Shown in pieces: positions 1-12,111 of a stretch of DNA of 64,000 nt (its first letter is position 1; each line of letters starts with the position of its first letter). Below the pieces are notes generated by a model. The model was not told the origin of the DNA. It searched no databases and worked only from the letters and a program-made list of their open reading frames with translations. Made by a program: the position numbers and the translations under genes. This DNA comes from Bostrychus sinensis (lineage: Eukaryota > Chordata > Actinopteri > Gobiiformes > Eleotridae). Where the stretch lies: positions 33,471,719 through 33,535,718 of the forward strand of contig CM036253.1 of the NCBI GenBank assembly GCA_020698575.1, read 5' to 3'.

Positions 1-2280
1 GTTTTTATTATGAAATCGGCATTTTATGTAATAAAATATTGGATTAAGGTTTGGAATAACATTTTTTATATAATTTGCTTTAAAAATATGTAATAATCTT
101 ACAACAACATGGCGGTCGATAAATGCAATAGGATACAAAATCATTGCGTTATAAGCCTGTAATGATTGGACATACAGTATTTGGTGTACAATGCGCCATT
201 ACGCAGCCGTTTACGCTCAAGTAATACTTCACATTTATTTTGTTCTTGTCAGAATTAGGTACCGTTTTGCTTATAATCTTATGAGATAATATTACGTTTG
301 TAGGTTTTAAATAATAGAAGCACAAGTGTCTCTATACTGTTCATGCTCATTGCTGGATGAATCAACCTGCCTGTTACACACTAAACTTCTCATCAAATCA
401 TCTCTAACCCAATGAATTAAGCACAGTCTAGACTTTCTGGCAAATTCTTTTCAATCAAGTGTTGTTTGAAAATGCCAGGAAATGTAAATAATATGTTAAG
501 CAAGCTTTGTATTTCTAGTGAACGTCAACAAAGGTCCTTGGACACATGGTTGGTTCCAGGTGGCCATCACGGTCAGCGTTTTCGTCATTCATGGATTCCA
601 GATGTAACTGCTTCGACATAGAATGACATGTTCTGTTTTTTTATTACAAATAGTATTTCGAATAAGGTTTTCTCTTGGGTCCATTTCTGGGTCCAAAACA
701 GTCCATTTCCAGACCACATTCTCGGATATGCTGATCTTTTTATGAGGTAATAAAAATAAAACAAAATCAAATAAAAACAAAATGGTATCTCTATGCTCAG
801 CACACACTAGCTTTAGATTAAAATCCATGCTGGAGTTCAGCACGTTAACAGAAAAAGAAAAAAAATCGAAAAAATGTACTGCAGATACTAATAAATAATG
901 TCTTGTCAATGGAGTGCAGGCTGGTAGTAAATTCCGGGTGGCTCCTCTGGTCATTATTGTGCCCTAATGTCAAGTAAACCGCCCAGTGACCGCGCCCTGA
1001 CCCCGGCCCTAAAGTGCACGGCGTCTGGTCAGTGTGGGCTCGGACATCGCGTTTCCTCTTTGGAAATATCCGCCATGAGAATGAAACAGAACGGACGGCA
1101 GCCAGATTGTGCACGGACAAGATAGACAAATATTGACCCTATGGAATCCAACAGCATAAATATGACTAAATATTAAATGTGTTTTTTTTTTAGGACATTT
1201 ACAGTCTGTGACTGACTACAACATGGAAGCCAATTTAGGCTTGTACCAAATGTTTAAAGCTATTTTTATGGGATACGGAAGACGGTTTTTACTATTTTTC
1301 TTGGGGCAGTTGTCTGGTGATGAGCATGCCTGGGGTCAAAGGTCATTTTTGATCCCATTTCCCCACTGGATATAACGTCTTGTAAAGGTAAGGTTACAAG
1401 TAGACACTAAAAATCCCCTTCTTCTTTTCATCTTCTGCAGGATGGATCATAACCACCGCCGCATCATGACGCATCGTTTAGCGGACCACCTTCTCCATCT
1501 TCCTCACCTGAACGGAGAAACACACACAGGCAATGGATGGTACTATAGTGTGGGTAAGATTTGAGCACCTGCCTGGAGATGGTTTAATCTTTTGTGCGTA
1601 AAAGTTGATTTTACACACGCTCGAAAAATATGCTTGTGCGTAAAATCAACTTTTGCGCACAAGCGTATTTTGTTCCATAAACGCGTTTTATTACTTAAAC
1701 CACCATGCTATGTCATTAAATATTGAATTATGGTTTCAAAAAACCTTTTAAAGATTGTTTCATTATTTTGTTATCTTCTCTAAACGTTGTATGTCGTTGT
1801 ATGTTGTATGTCATTTTAAATATTGGACAGCCTTAAACTAAATTAAAAAGAAGGTATGTAAAATTCAACGTCTGTACATTTTTTTTTCTCAGTTTCTTTG
1901 TCCTGACAGATATTAATTTCAACCATTGCCTTCTGATTGGGACACGTAAAGACAAATGTAAATGTCTTTAATGCTCTCACGCGTAAATCTCACTCTAAAT
2001 ATATAATAACCGGAGCACCTTCTCCCCCTCGACTGGGCGTTACATTTGTCACTTGGTGCAGACCAAAGATGGCGCCTATTACGTGACGCCTGTCCTGTCC
2101 CGTCCTCACACCTCCGCTTCTGCCTCTCACGTTTGACCTGTGGTCTTTGTAAACATCATAAACAGTTCCTAAACGCTGTGGTCAAACCGTGGGCTCAGCT
2201 GCCGTGTGTGTGTGCGCGCCACTGTTCAATATTTACCAAAGAACCAGCTACTTTAGATCAACTCTAACACGAGGGTAAAC
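1..2280. promoter_or_regulatory. unique intergenic island downstream of hoxb8a
   Basis: Low-repeat sequence with CpG-containing blocks (about 960-1110 and 1970-2240) and ATAAATA and CGTAAA motifs that resemble Hox-cluster regulatory DNA. A strong inverted repeat sits at 1593-1661. No credible coding exon is visible; the short open frames lack any family resemblance. Conservation is inferred from composition only. Confidence 0.35.
1593..1661. repeat. 26-bp inverted repeat (hairpin) with 17-base loop
   Basis: Arm 1 is 1593-1618 and arm 2 is 1636-1661. The arms pair at 24 of 26 positions, and the two exceptions can form G:U pairs in RNA. Arm 2 contains GTAAAATCAACTTTTGCGC. Arm 2 is itself part of a second, overlapping palindrome (about 1631-1665), so two alternative hairpins are possible. 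Confidence 0.8.
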
Positions 2281-2706
2281 CAAATTGACCAAGAGAACGG
2301 AAATATGCCCCTGCAATATGACTCTACTTTAGTGAGACTTACAGAATTGACAAAAATAGACAAGTGGAGATGGGCAGAGTGTTTAAAATTGCGTAAAATC
2401 ACTCAAATATATTTAAAGCAGCACTAGGTTTAATGTTAATTTCACTTCACTCACTTCAGTGTGTGGTGAGCCTGGTACAATGTACGTGGGCCTATAATAA
2501 ATAATAGTTTATGTTTGTTTATTTTTAACATGGCTATAATTAGACTATTTTAGGCTATACATTTATGGTAAGAATATGATTGTTTAATGGGTAAAAGAGA
2601 TTAATCTAAATCTGTGTTTCTCAAATTTTTTTAAACCAAGAATCAACTCAGAAAATAATTGGCTTGAAAGTATCATCATTGCGAATACAATGAACCAAAA
2701 TTTAGA
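2281..2706. other. AT-rich intergenic DNA, nothing recognised
   Basis: No gene, RNA or clear repeat could be identified in this stretch. Confidence 0.5.
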
Positions 2707-2936
2707 GTAAACCAGGACTAACACAGGACCAAACTAGGACAAAACCAGGTTAAACCATGATTAAATCAGGGCTAAGCTAAATCCAGAAATTAACCAGTAC
2801 AAAAGCAGGGTAAAACTAGGACTAATCCAGGTCTAAATCAGTTCTAAATCAGGGCTAATCCAGGACTAAACTAAGACTAAACCTGGACTTAACCGATACA
2901 AAACTGCATAAAACCAGTTCTAAAGCAGGACTAGAA
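2707..2936. repeat. degenerate AAACCAGGACTAA minisatellite, array 1
   Basis: Roughly 230 bases of imperfect 12-13 base units such as AAACCAGGACTAA, AAACTAGGACAAA and AATCAGGGCTAA. The same unit forms arrays at 12112-12865 and at the window end. Confidence 0.8.
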
Positions 2937-3192
2937 GAGCAATATACTGGCTCATTTAAACCAAATCTGTACATGAACTGGAAAAAACGTGTGAGTACCA
3001 CCAGGAGAAGCCCGCATACCACCAGTGGGACCCGTACCATGGTTTGAGAAACATTGATTTTAATAATAAAGTTTTCTGATTTTGTGAATTGGCACTATAA
3101 CTATAGCTTGAACTGAATAGAAAAGTTGCATACCATTAGTTTGAGTGGAGGAAGAGGTATTAAAATTGTAACAGATTCATCAATAAAATGTT

Positions 3193-3214
3193 GTAGTTAG
3201 TTAGTTAGTTAGTT
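3193..3214. repeat. (AGTT)n microsatellite
   Basis: About five tandem AGTT units. Confidence 0.9.
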
Positions 3215-3284
3215 ATCCATTTATTTATTCATTTTATTGTTTGCCTAATAAAGGTTTTCCTCTACACTACAATTTTACAATTTA

Positions 3285-3430
3285 AACTCAAGGTCAGGTT
3301 AAGGTATGCTTTATTGTCTTTGTATGCAATATGTGTTCTCTGCATTTGATCCAGCCTTCAATGCCACTGGGATATCGTGTCAGGAGCAGTGCCCTGGGAT
3401 CCTTCTCCAGATCTGAGCCAGAATCCTATA
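3285..3430 (-). repeat. dispersed repeat tail fragment
   Basis: Reverse complement of the segment at about 26480-26630; shared words include GTTAAGGTA, TTTATTGTC, TGTTCTCTG and TTTGATCCA. It is the tail of a fish interspersed repeat whose other copies lie at 26480-26645 and about 52730-52810. Confidence 0.55.
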
Positions 3431-4673
3431 GTCAGAAGTATTGTGCATGTTTTGAATTTGTTTTAAGTTAAAGTTACTTAAACATCATACATGTTTTTTT
3501 TTATAAAGCACATTAAGACAGTAGCCCACTTTTTGCTATTGCTTTAATTTAAATAAAGAATCAAAAAATGTGACAAGTTTATTGTGTGAAATGACATGCT
3601 GCTACAATATTTATTGGCTACTTGTTTTAAATTGTGACTTTTTTCCTGGATTTCAAGTGGGGCAATACTTTCACACCATCACTGAATAAATATGGTACCA
3701 TAATATTACAGCACATAGTAAATAACAATAGACAGGAATAACAGAAAGTAACAATTTTCTCATTTAAAAAAGGGGCTCATAGCTTTTTTATTACATTTGT
3801 AGAGACATCAGTTTCATTTGAGCAAAAACTCCATTTTGTTTTATGTTCTGAAAGCTTATTTTTACTAAATTGAAATATTAAATTGTGTATTTTGCTTTAA
3901 TTCAAACATGTTACATACAGCTTTTATTCATATTATATCAAGTGGTGCTCAATGACACTTTCATGTATTGTCAACATTTTTATTTATTATTCCTTTATTT
4001 AACCAGGTAAAAAACTCATTGAACTCATTAAACATGGTGCAATTTAAACAAATGCAATCCTAAAGAGAATCCATAACCATTAAAATCTTAACAATAAATA
4101 CTGTCAGTGTATGAATGTTGTACCTTGAGAAAAGTAAAATTATAGAGTCTGGACCTATTCTTGGCTTCTAAAAATACAACTTCTTGCTGCTGATAAAGGC
4201 TGTACTCAGTGGAGAGTAAGAGTAAAAGTTCATGTGTGTGTGCATGTGAGCTATGCGCCGCTGACCCCTGGTGTTGTGGAGGTCACCCAGAGCCTGGAGC
4301 TTCACTGAAAGTGGGTCACGGCTCCAGCTCAGAGGTCGTTTGTCGGGCCAAGTCTGTTCTCTCTCTCTCTTTCTGGTTTTCTTTTCTCTGAACTTTCAGC
4401 TGCTCAGCTCTGGCTGTCACATGATCATTCCTATAGGAACACATGCTTATTATGTTGTATTATGATTTGAAAGATTTGAAGATTATGGGGTACTATAGAA
4501 TTCTTTATGCATTTGTATTCGTAACTCTCATAAATAAATCTATTTTGAACAATTACATGTTTTTCTTTCTCTTTATATGCCTTTTTAGTCCATAAGGAGC
4601 TAGTTGTTTGAATGGATTTAGTAAGGCATAAGGCACGACTGGCTCCATTTTTACAACCCCAATATATAAATAA
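3431..4673. other. intergenic DNA, no gene seen
   Basis: AT-rich; contains a short fragment of the TTTATTTAACCAGG-type fish repeat near 3990 (related to 32085-32110). Short open frames near 4209-4465 are not supported by any family resemblance. Confidence 0.5.
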
Positions 4674-4922
4674 AATGGTAAATGGTCACATTTATATAGC
4701 GCTTTTCTACCTTCATGGGTACTCAAAGCACTTTACATCAAGGAACCGTTCACCCATTCACACTCACATTCATACACCAGTGTGCGCAGACACTGGAAGC
4801 AAGGTGGCTTAGGTGTCTTGCCCAAGGACACAATGACAGTATGCAACAGTGGGAGCGGGGTTTGAACCACCAACCATCTGGTTATTGGACAAGCGGCTCT
4901 AACAACTGAGCTACTGCCGCCC
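4674..4922 (+). repeat. TATAGCGCTTT-type fish interspersed repeat
   Basis: Contains TTTATATAGCGCTTTTCTAC, CAAAGCACTTTACA, CACCCATTCACACTCACATT, GGTGTCTTGCCCAAGGACAC and an ACTGAGCTACTGCCGCCCC end, in the order typical of a very abundant teleost non-autonomous repeat. A second full-length relative is at 22755-23085. Confidence 0.8.
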
Positions 4923-4925
4923 CAA

Positions 4926-5310
4926 TAAAACATGTCCATCCATCCATCTTCTTCCGCTTATTCCCGTTAGGGGTCGCGGGTGACTGGAGCCTATCCCAGT
5001 AACTTTGGGCCGTAGGCGGGGTACACCCTGGACAGGGGCCAACTTGTCACAGGGCTAACACAGAGACAAACACAGACAACCATTCACTCTCACATTCACT
5101 CACTAGGGTCAATTTTAGAGTCACCAATTCACCTAACACATGCATGTCTTTGGATGGTGGGAGGAAGCCGGAGAACCCGGAAAGAACCCACGGTAACACA
5201 GGGAGGACCTGCAGACTCCACCCAGAGAGTTCGTGTGATGGTGTGTTGGTCGGCCTGGGGCTTGAACCCACGACCTCCTTGCCGGGAGGCGAGAATTCTC
5301 TGCCACCGTA
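4926..5310 (+). repeat. CATCCATC/CTTCTTCCGCTTA-type fish interspersed repeat
   Basis: Contains CATCCATCCATCTTCTTCCG, GCTTATTCCCGTTAGGGG, GAGTCACCAATTCACCTAAC, CATGCATGTCTTTGGATGG, GTGGGAGGAAGCCGGAG and a TTGAACCCACGACCTCCTTG-like end. It abuts the preceding repeat almost directly. Other copies or fragments: 10800-11060, 26355-26470 (-), 44335-44405 (-), 48115-48255, 51490-51575 (-) and 52595-52700 (-). The open frames here are repeat-derived. Confidence 0.8.
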
Positions 5311-5689
5311 TAAAATTTGTTTTGCAAATCATTTCATTCTGTTTTTAATGTACATTTTACACCACATTCCAACGCTACACCTTATTGGGAATTGGGGCTG
5401 TATTAAAAAAAAGACACTGGTGGTTCACAAAAGGGTAATGTCTGCCTTCAGATTGTATAATTTTTTTTTCAGTTAAATCTGCAGAATTTGACATACTTTT
5501 CTAATTAGTACATTACTCTTACCATTTCTTATACACATAGATAATTATAGAATGGTAGGCCTGATGGAATTAGAGTGACCACCTGTCCCACTCCTGTTTA
5601 TTTTGGAGCCATTTAGGAATTTGGCCCAGTCCCACTTATTAAAGTTGAACCCAGTAACATTTCTACCTTAAAGAGGCTATATTCTGCAA

Positions 5690-6190
5690 TATCAACTTTT
5701 TAGAACTTTCTCTCTCCTATGTTATAATGCTGTTCTCTCATCAAAAACACACCTGGAGTTGTGTTTTGTTTTATTCACGCCTGTATCCTGTATGTTTAAG
5801 AGGTCGCAGAAGAACACTCGGTTCCACAAATGCTTCCCTACTCTACAAAGCACTGACCAATCGACAAGCCCTCCACATCCAGTCTGTTATCATTAGTTTA
5901 TTCAAAAAATGTTTACAGCCCTGTTTCCACTGATTCCTCACAGACATTTATTTATTTATTTCCATTTTGTAGTCAAATTGCATCAAACAAAAACATGTAA
6001 GTAAAAAGTTTTTATTTTCTCTTTGTTTCCGTTCTAAAGAAACAGCTTTATATTCTGCTGCTCTCTGGCGGTCTCTTCACCATTTTTTTTTTTTACTGCA
6101 GTAGTAAAGTAATTATTATGTTTTCTTTTCGTTAGATAATGTTTTTAAAGGTTGCAAAACATGCTGCTGTTCTAGAGATGACAGAGACAG
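5690..6190 (+). repeat. dispersed repeat R1, copy 1
   Basis: Shares long blocks with 7355-8350 and 12885-13325: GTTATAATGCTGTT, TCATCAAAAACA, CTGGAGTTGTGTTT, CAAGCCCTCCACATCCAGTC, TTTCCACTGATTCCTCACAG and the CTCTGGCGGTCTCTTCAC region. The family name is not known to me; probably a non-autonomous DNA transposon. Confidence 0.7.
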
Positions 6191-7354
6191 CATAAAAGCT
6201 AAATATTTAAAGGGGAAGATCAGTATCTCATGTGTAAAATGCAGAATATATATTTGAGGGTGTCCTGTCTTGCAGGGTTGGACTATAGAGTTGGTGTGTT
6301 CTGCCCCTGTGTTTTCAGGAGTGTTTGTGTTGGCCTGCTGATTGTGTAAGGAAAAAAAAAGCAATGAGTTTCACTTTTTTTTTTCTCCACTTTTTTAAAT
6401 TCCAAAGTCTTGCAAATGGGCGTGTTTTGGGCCTGAACACAACTCATCAAATGTTTTAAAGACCCTAAACTTTAGCAACTTGCAACCTCTAAATCTAAAT
6501 AAAGTTTAGTTAATATCAAGGCTTTTATTTCTCAAGTCCCTTCCACCAAATCACACACAATTTGTTCCACTTCTAGTACTTTGATGAAAGCCTTCATGCA
6601 TTATCATGTGACAGTATCTTTCCTCGTGTTCCTGGTGCAGAGTCTGACTGCTGTGTGTGGACTCTTTGCTCCGTCTGCAGCTCAGGCCAGGAGTAATAAA
6701 AGCCAGCGGTCTGGTTTTGTGGCTGTTTGTGTCAGACTTAAACAGCTTTAACTGCTCTTTAGTGAGGACTCATAAACGTGTCGGGAGAATTTCTTAATGG
6801 ACTAAGGACTAGACAGATCTTTTACCAACAGAAATTTGAATGTCCTGAAAATTAACAATTGATTTTTTTTTTTTTTTTTTTTTTTTTTCCCATAGGCCTG
6901 TTTTGGAGACTGCACAGTGAAGTGTCAGATCACAGGATCAGGTCTCCAATGCAACCTGACACCACACTGAAAGTCTTCACTATTCTCTTACATGTCTGTA
7001 CAGCAAGGAGGCCAGACACTTGGCTGCCCACAACAATACAACGGTAATACAAACGTGTGAGGACTCTATCACCGGATCAGCTCGGCTCATATCTGACACC
7101 GTCACATGGGAATAACATGAGGACAAAGGTGGTCCCCTGAGTGTTTCCAAATACAGAAACATGCAAAGTATCTGTGCACTGTATTAATGCTTAATGTCAA
7201 ATAAATGCATTTGTTGAAACTCCAAAATATTCCAAATAGGCTGGATCTTTTTAATTTTAACATAAAAATATAGACGTCCCTGTGAATTGTTTCATTGATC
7301 ACATTAAATATTAATTTTAGTACTGGATTTGAAGGTTCAATCAACTGTCTTTCT
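6191..7354. other. intergenic DNA, no gene seen
   Basis: Mixed AT-rich sequence with a long poly-T run at about 6863-6888. No coding or RNA gene recognised. Confidence 0.5.
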
Positions 7355-8350
7355 CCTCTCTTTCTCCCTTGTTATAATGCTGTTCCCTCATCAAAAACAT
7401 ATCTGCAGTTGTGTTTTGCTTCATTCACACATGTTTAAAGTAGTCCTGTATTCTCTGGCGCTGAATTTGTGAGGCCTCAGAATGCTTGGTTCCACAAACC
7501 TCAACCTCTCCCACGAAGCCACACCCCCTCCAGGAAGCACTGATCAATCAACAAGCCCTCTACATCCAGTCTGCTCTCATTTATTTATACAAAAAATGGT
7601 GCACAGCTCAGTTTCCACTGATTCTTCACAGACATTTTTACTATTGTAATTATTGTAGTATATTACTTTATTTGCTTATTTGATAGGGTCAGGACTAAAA
7701 AAAAAAAAAAAAAGCATTGATACAGTTTCAGATGCAACCGATCCCATGACCATGGACTGTCTATTTGGCCCCTGAGAAAAAATAGACAATGACAGTGAGA
7801 CAAAGACACAAAACATTAAAACATACAGTGCATACAATACAGAATATTTATAATAAAGCACTGGTAGAAATGTGGCTCTGATGTTCACAGGTTTGATTAG
7901 ATTTAAGCAATTATTTTACTTTATAAGTGAACTTTTTAAGATCTGAAAGGGTTTTAAACTCAGCAGGTATGTTGTTCCCGATCCTGTAGTCCTACATTTC
8001 TGGAGTCACCATTGTCAGCAACCCTTGTGACACCACACCGCCATATCTGGAGCAAGTTCATTAATACATTTAAAATTTTATTTTAGGAAGAGTCTTCAAT
8101 GAACTGATCAAATTTTCTTGGATTCTACAATGTCATCACAAGTAAAAAGGCATCATACAAAAAGTTTAAGGAAGTAAAAAGCTCCTTTCTATGTTTCTGT
8201 TTAAAAGAATGTAACAGCTTTGCCCTCTGCTGGTCTCTTCAATGGTTCCTTAAGGGCAGTAAAATATGTAATTGTTGAAGAAGCTTTTTCTTTTAGTCAC
8301 AAAACATTTTTAAAGTTTGTAAAACGTACCGCTGTTTTAAAGGTGACCAA
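7355..8350 (+). repeat. dispersed repeat R1, copy 2, split by an insertion
   Basis: R1 sequence runs from 7355 to about 7648 and resumes at about 8135 through 8350. By comparison with the uninterrupted copy at 12885-13325, about 490 bases have been inserted at a TTACTTTTGAAGTAAAA position. The inserted segment contains a poly-A run (7697-7714) and GTTGTTCCCGATCC; its own family was not identified. Confidence 0.65.
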
Positions 8351-9069
8351 AACTGGTTTAAAAATATGGATAAAACAAACTGTATCTCCCTTAGAGATTT
8401 GTGACATAAACAAATGAGGCTACACAACTCTGGTTTTAAAAGGAAAAATGTATACACTGTATATTTACTGAATTTCCCCTTGGGGTTTAATAAAGTCATT
8501 TTGACTTTTGAATTCGAATTTGTATTTAATACAAACACAGAAATATACACAAAACTGTTACATTTATAGAGCATTTCATGCACAAACATGGCATTCGTGT
8601 TTACCTTACAACAATTATGATATACCACATTTAATGGAACTAATTACATCAGAATATGGACATTCCAAAATATACTTTATGTTTCACTGCTATTAAAGTG
8701 TTATAATTTGAAGGATTTATGATGGATTTTCCAAAGAAGCCAATAATTACAACATAAAAACATTTAGAAAAAATCAACAAACAAACAAACAAACAAACAA
8801 AACAAACAAAGGAACAAAAAACATATATACAGTTTTACAAATTCGTATTTATTTTGAGCCTGGTGAGCATGAAGCTTTCCCAGAACAATTACAGTAAAAC
8901 GATAATCTTAATAATAACAAGACAATTTTTAATGAAATAAGACATATGTGGAAGTAAAATAGTCTTGTTTTTTTTTTTTTTTTTTTTTGTGTTTTTTTTT
9001 TTTTAGGGATGAGTAATCACGTGATTGTTTTTTAATTTTTATTTTTGTTTGTTTGTTTGTTTGTTTGTT
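8351..9069. repeat. AT-rich stretch with AAAC, poly-T and GTTT microsatellites
   Basis: (AAAC)n at about 8777-8812, poly-T runs at about 8968-8988 and 8994-9004, and (GTTT)n at about 9046-9070. No gene seen. Confidence 0.7.
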
Positions 9070-10600
9070 TTTAATTCCTGAGTGCGCGTGAGTGCGGATT
9101 ATTGACAGTCCGCAGCAGTGCGCGTGAGCGGGACAGAAATCCTCTGCCTCGCTCATTTTTTCGATGATTTGTAGGAATTTTCCGCCACCAACAACAAGGC
9201 CCTTTATTGTCCGCTCTTCCCCTCCGAGTGCGCATGCTCAAACTGTGATTGGTGTGTGCGTGTGATACCACAATCAGCTGCTTTGGGCTGGACTCGCATC
9301 TAAATGAAAATCAGAATTAATTCACCCGAACCGCTCTCATTTCCTCAAACCCGGACCATTACAGCGGACATGAATCATCCTTTCATTATCTGGGGCTGTA
9401 TTTAAGGAGAGTTACCATTGGAACAAAAGAAGCAGGCGTCTGTCGCTTATTGCTGTCCTCTGGAAGTCTACACTTTACCTCGCTCCACCTCACCTTTGCC
9501 AGGATGTTGATGATGGAAAATAATGAGGAGCCTGCAGCGACCAGGCGCCAGTTGCCATTAGACTACTGTCAGTTCTCCAGCCTGGTTTAGAGAGTGAGCT
9601 GGAATAAAACGTACAAATAAAACCAAGACAGCCTTTCGAATGGTCTGTATTTCAGTTTGTTTTTGTATAAGCTTCTCAGCTATTGGATCATTCATTCACA
9701 ATCCCTCACCATCAAAACAGGTTTTCAAACGCCCGGTTTGATTTAAAACTAAAACGTCCCGACTTTTACGCACGTTTTACGCACAAGCCCCACTCAGCGC
9801 TGCGCCTTTACGCGCCACTGTTCAGCTTCCCTATAACGTAAACATCAAAGTGCTCATTGTGCGCTGTGTTTGTCGCAGTTGAAGACGCCAAGGCCTCGCT
9901 TCCATTCAGCGCCAGGCCGCTGTTGTGCCACAAAGCGCTTTGAGACTTTTACAACCGGGGGAAAGGGCAGCCATTGAGATCAAACCCGAGAGTAATTTAT
10001 AGCGGTTCCAGCGTTAGCTCCAGAGAAGGCAGTGCAGCACCGGGCGCCATGAGAGAGACACTGGAGGAGTCCAGTATCCAGGCCCGCTTGTTTTTAAACA
10101 CAATACCGCCTAATGAATATTCACCAAGTCTTAAATTATGGTTTTATGGAGGTCGCAGTGCCGTAAAAGATGTGCAAAGAGAGAAGGACGGGTTGTAAAA
10201 TAAGCGACAGAGACTGAGAAAAGTCATGCATAGTTCAGCTGTCGGCGCTGGCCGCTGCGCAACCAGGCCCACAGTTTAAAGATCGTTTGCCGTCTTATTG
10301 GCTCCAATAAGACGGTAATAAGTACCGCACACACATGCGCGCTCCCGTTCATCTGCCGCGTCCCCGCCGCTCACCTGAGCCTCATCCAGCGGTTAAACCC
10401 ATGTGTTCCTCCCCCGGCCAGCTGCTCTCTGGCCAGGGGGAGAGCCGCCTGGACAGAAGCGCACGCAGAGTGGAGTGCTCCAGCACAGGACGGGAGAGAA
10501 GAGGAGGGGGAAGAGGAGGGACTGGGCACTATGGTGGCCCAGAAGTCCTAACATGAACAAGAAAGCTGAGACACAAATGCAAACTTTTAATTAACAGGTA
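9070..10600. promoter_or_regulatory. unique CpG-containing island between hoxb8a and the next downstream Hox gene
   Basis: Sharp change from repeats to unique, GC-richer sequence. It holds two adjacent TTTTACGCAC motifs (9764-9773 and 9775-9784), a GATTAATT-like run near 9315 and CCATTAG words. It looks like conserved Hox-cluster non-coding DNA or a promoter. The small open frames at 9974-10594 have no family resemblance and are probably not genes. Confidence 0.45.
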
Positions 10601-10799
10601 TAAGATTTACAAATACAAACTTATAACATGAATACAAAGTCAAGTTGACTTTTAATATCTAGTGCAGTACATCTTCAATAACACAATAGTCCGCATACAA
10701 ATAATCAGTCCCTTATTTTCCACTTCCACTAGTATAAAAGTCATGGCATAGACTAATTCATAAATGTTGAAAAATACTTTAAGTTCGGAAGAAGATGTA

Positions 10800-11060
10800 C
10801 TAAATACATCTTCTTCTGCTTATTCTCGTTACTGGAGCATATTCCAGTAACTTTGGGCCTTAGGCAAGGACAGTTAGTCATAGGGCTGACACAGAGATAC
10901 AAACAGGCAGACAATCATTCACTCTCACATTCATTAACTAGGGACATTCAGAGTCACCAATTCACCTAACACATGCATGCCTTAGGACGGTGGGAGGAAG
11001 CGGCGTACCCTGAGAGAACCCACAGTAACACGGGGAGGACATTCAGACTCCAGAGAGATT
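10800..11060 (+). repeat. CATCCATC-family repeat copy
   Basis: Matches 4926-5310: TTCTTCTGCTTATTC, CCAGTAACTTTGGGCC, AGAGTCACCAATTCACCTAA, CATGCATGCCTTAGGACGG and GGGAGGACATTCAGACTCC. Confidence 0.75.
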
Positions 11061-11245
11061 GTGTGTTGAATTGGTTTGGTCTTGACCTGGTCTCAGTTTG
11101 CCTTGGTCACAGTTTCAACTCAGTCAACAGTCTCTGTCCTTAAAAGTCTCCGTCTCAGCTCTGAAAGTCTCAAACCCTGAAAGTCTCGGTCTTGTCTTGG
11201 TCTTGATTAGAATGGTCTTGACTAACACTAGGTCAAAGTAACTGG
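11061..11245. repeat. GGTCTTG-rich degenerate repeat
   Basis: Repeated GGTCTTGACCTGGTCTCAG, AAAGTCTCGGTCTTG-like words; a simple degenerate repeat of a type common in fish. Confidence 0.5.
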
Positions 11246-11254
11246 TTTAATGAA

Positions 11255-11301
11255 AAACATAATAATAATACTAATAATACTACTACTACTACTACTACTA
11301 C

Positions 11302-11335
<34 letters not shown>
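11255..11335. repeat. (AAT)n/(ACT)n microsatellite
   Basis: AATAATACTAATAATACTACTACT followed by (AAT)n; the open frame through it is low complexity. Quoted motif is representative of the 81-base run. Confidence 0.9.
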
Positions 11336-11336
<1 letters not shown>

Positions 11337-11339
11337 TAT

Positions 11340-12110
11340 CATAAAATCAACTTTTACTACAAAACATTAATAAATTCTGTCATAGACAGTGTTGGCAATT
11401 TAGAGATTTTATTACTAGATTTAGCCACTTTTCAGACCCCCTTATAGACCATTTTCTTAAAAAGCGACTAGCGACTGTTCTGGACTTAAGGACTTTAAAA
11501 AGTTGTCAAAAGCATTGTGGAAGTGCGTAGGTGAATTTTATAATAATAGTCTTTTTGTGGTATTATGCAAATTGGTCACTAATATGCAAATGTGTGACGT
11601 CATAAGGTATCTTTTTAAGCAGGGTCTAGCTACTTCTCATTGAAAATACTTGGCAACACTGTTCATAGCAATGATAGCTAAATGGTGCAGAAACCTGTAA
11701 TATTTCCTCATGTGTTGTGTTTTATATTTTACTGAACCTTCTGGGCCACCATACTTATCCAGAGGAGGGCTCCCTGGCCACTCTGTTGTCTTTGAGAAAC
11801 ACTGCTCTGAAGTTTAAGACGCTTCATGATTTGTGGCCCGGGTCGGTTTAATGTCCACTTTTTATGAGACACTGTGTGAATTATTGGAGAGGTATTACAG
11901 TTTAGATTTACAACAGATACTATCACCCCACTGCCCCCATCATGGCCCCCACCATCCTTTGGTTGCCTTGGTGACCACATGCCCATGTGATACTTGGATG
12001 CCCAATGACCAGTGGGGTCTACCTCAGGACAACAGTCTGACCAGGACCTGACTGACATGCACACGGAAATTTGCTTTTCTATTAGAGTGGGGACTTCTTG
12101 CACTCTACAG
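11340..12110. other. intergenic DNA, no gene seen
   Basis: Opposed open frames at about 11729-12103 overlap antisense with no recognisable domain. Nothing else identified. Confidence 0.4.
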
Positions 12111-12111
12111 A

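Noticed and set aside
4715..5348. Overlapping open frames on both strands
   Set aside because: They fall inside two abundant fish interspersed repeats and are not genes.
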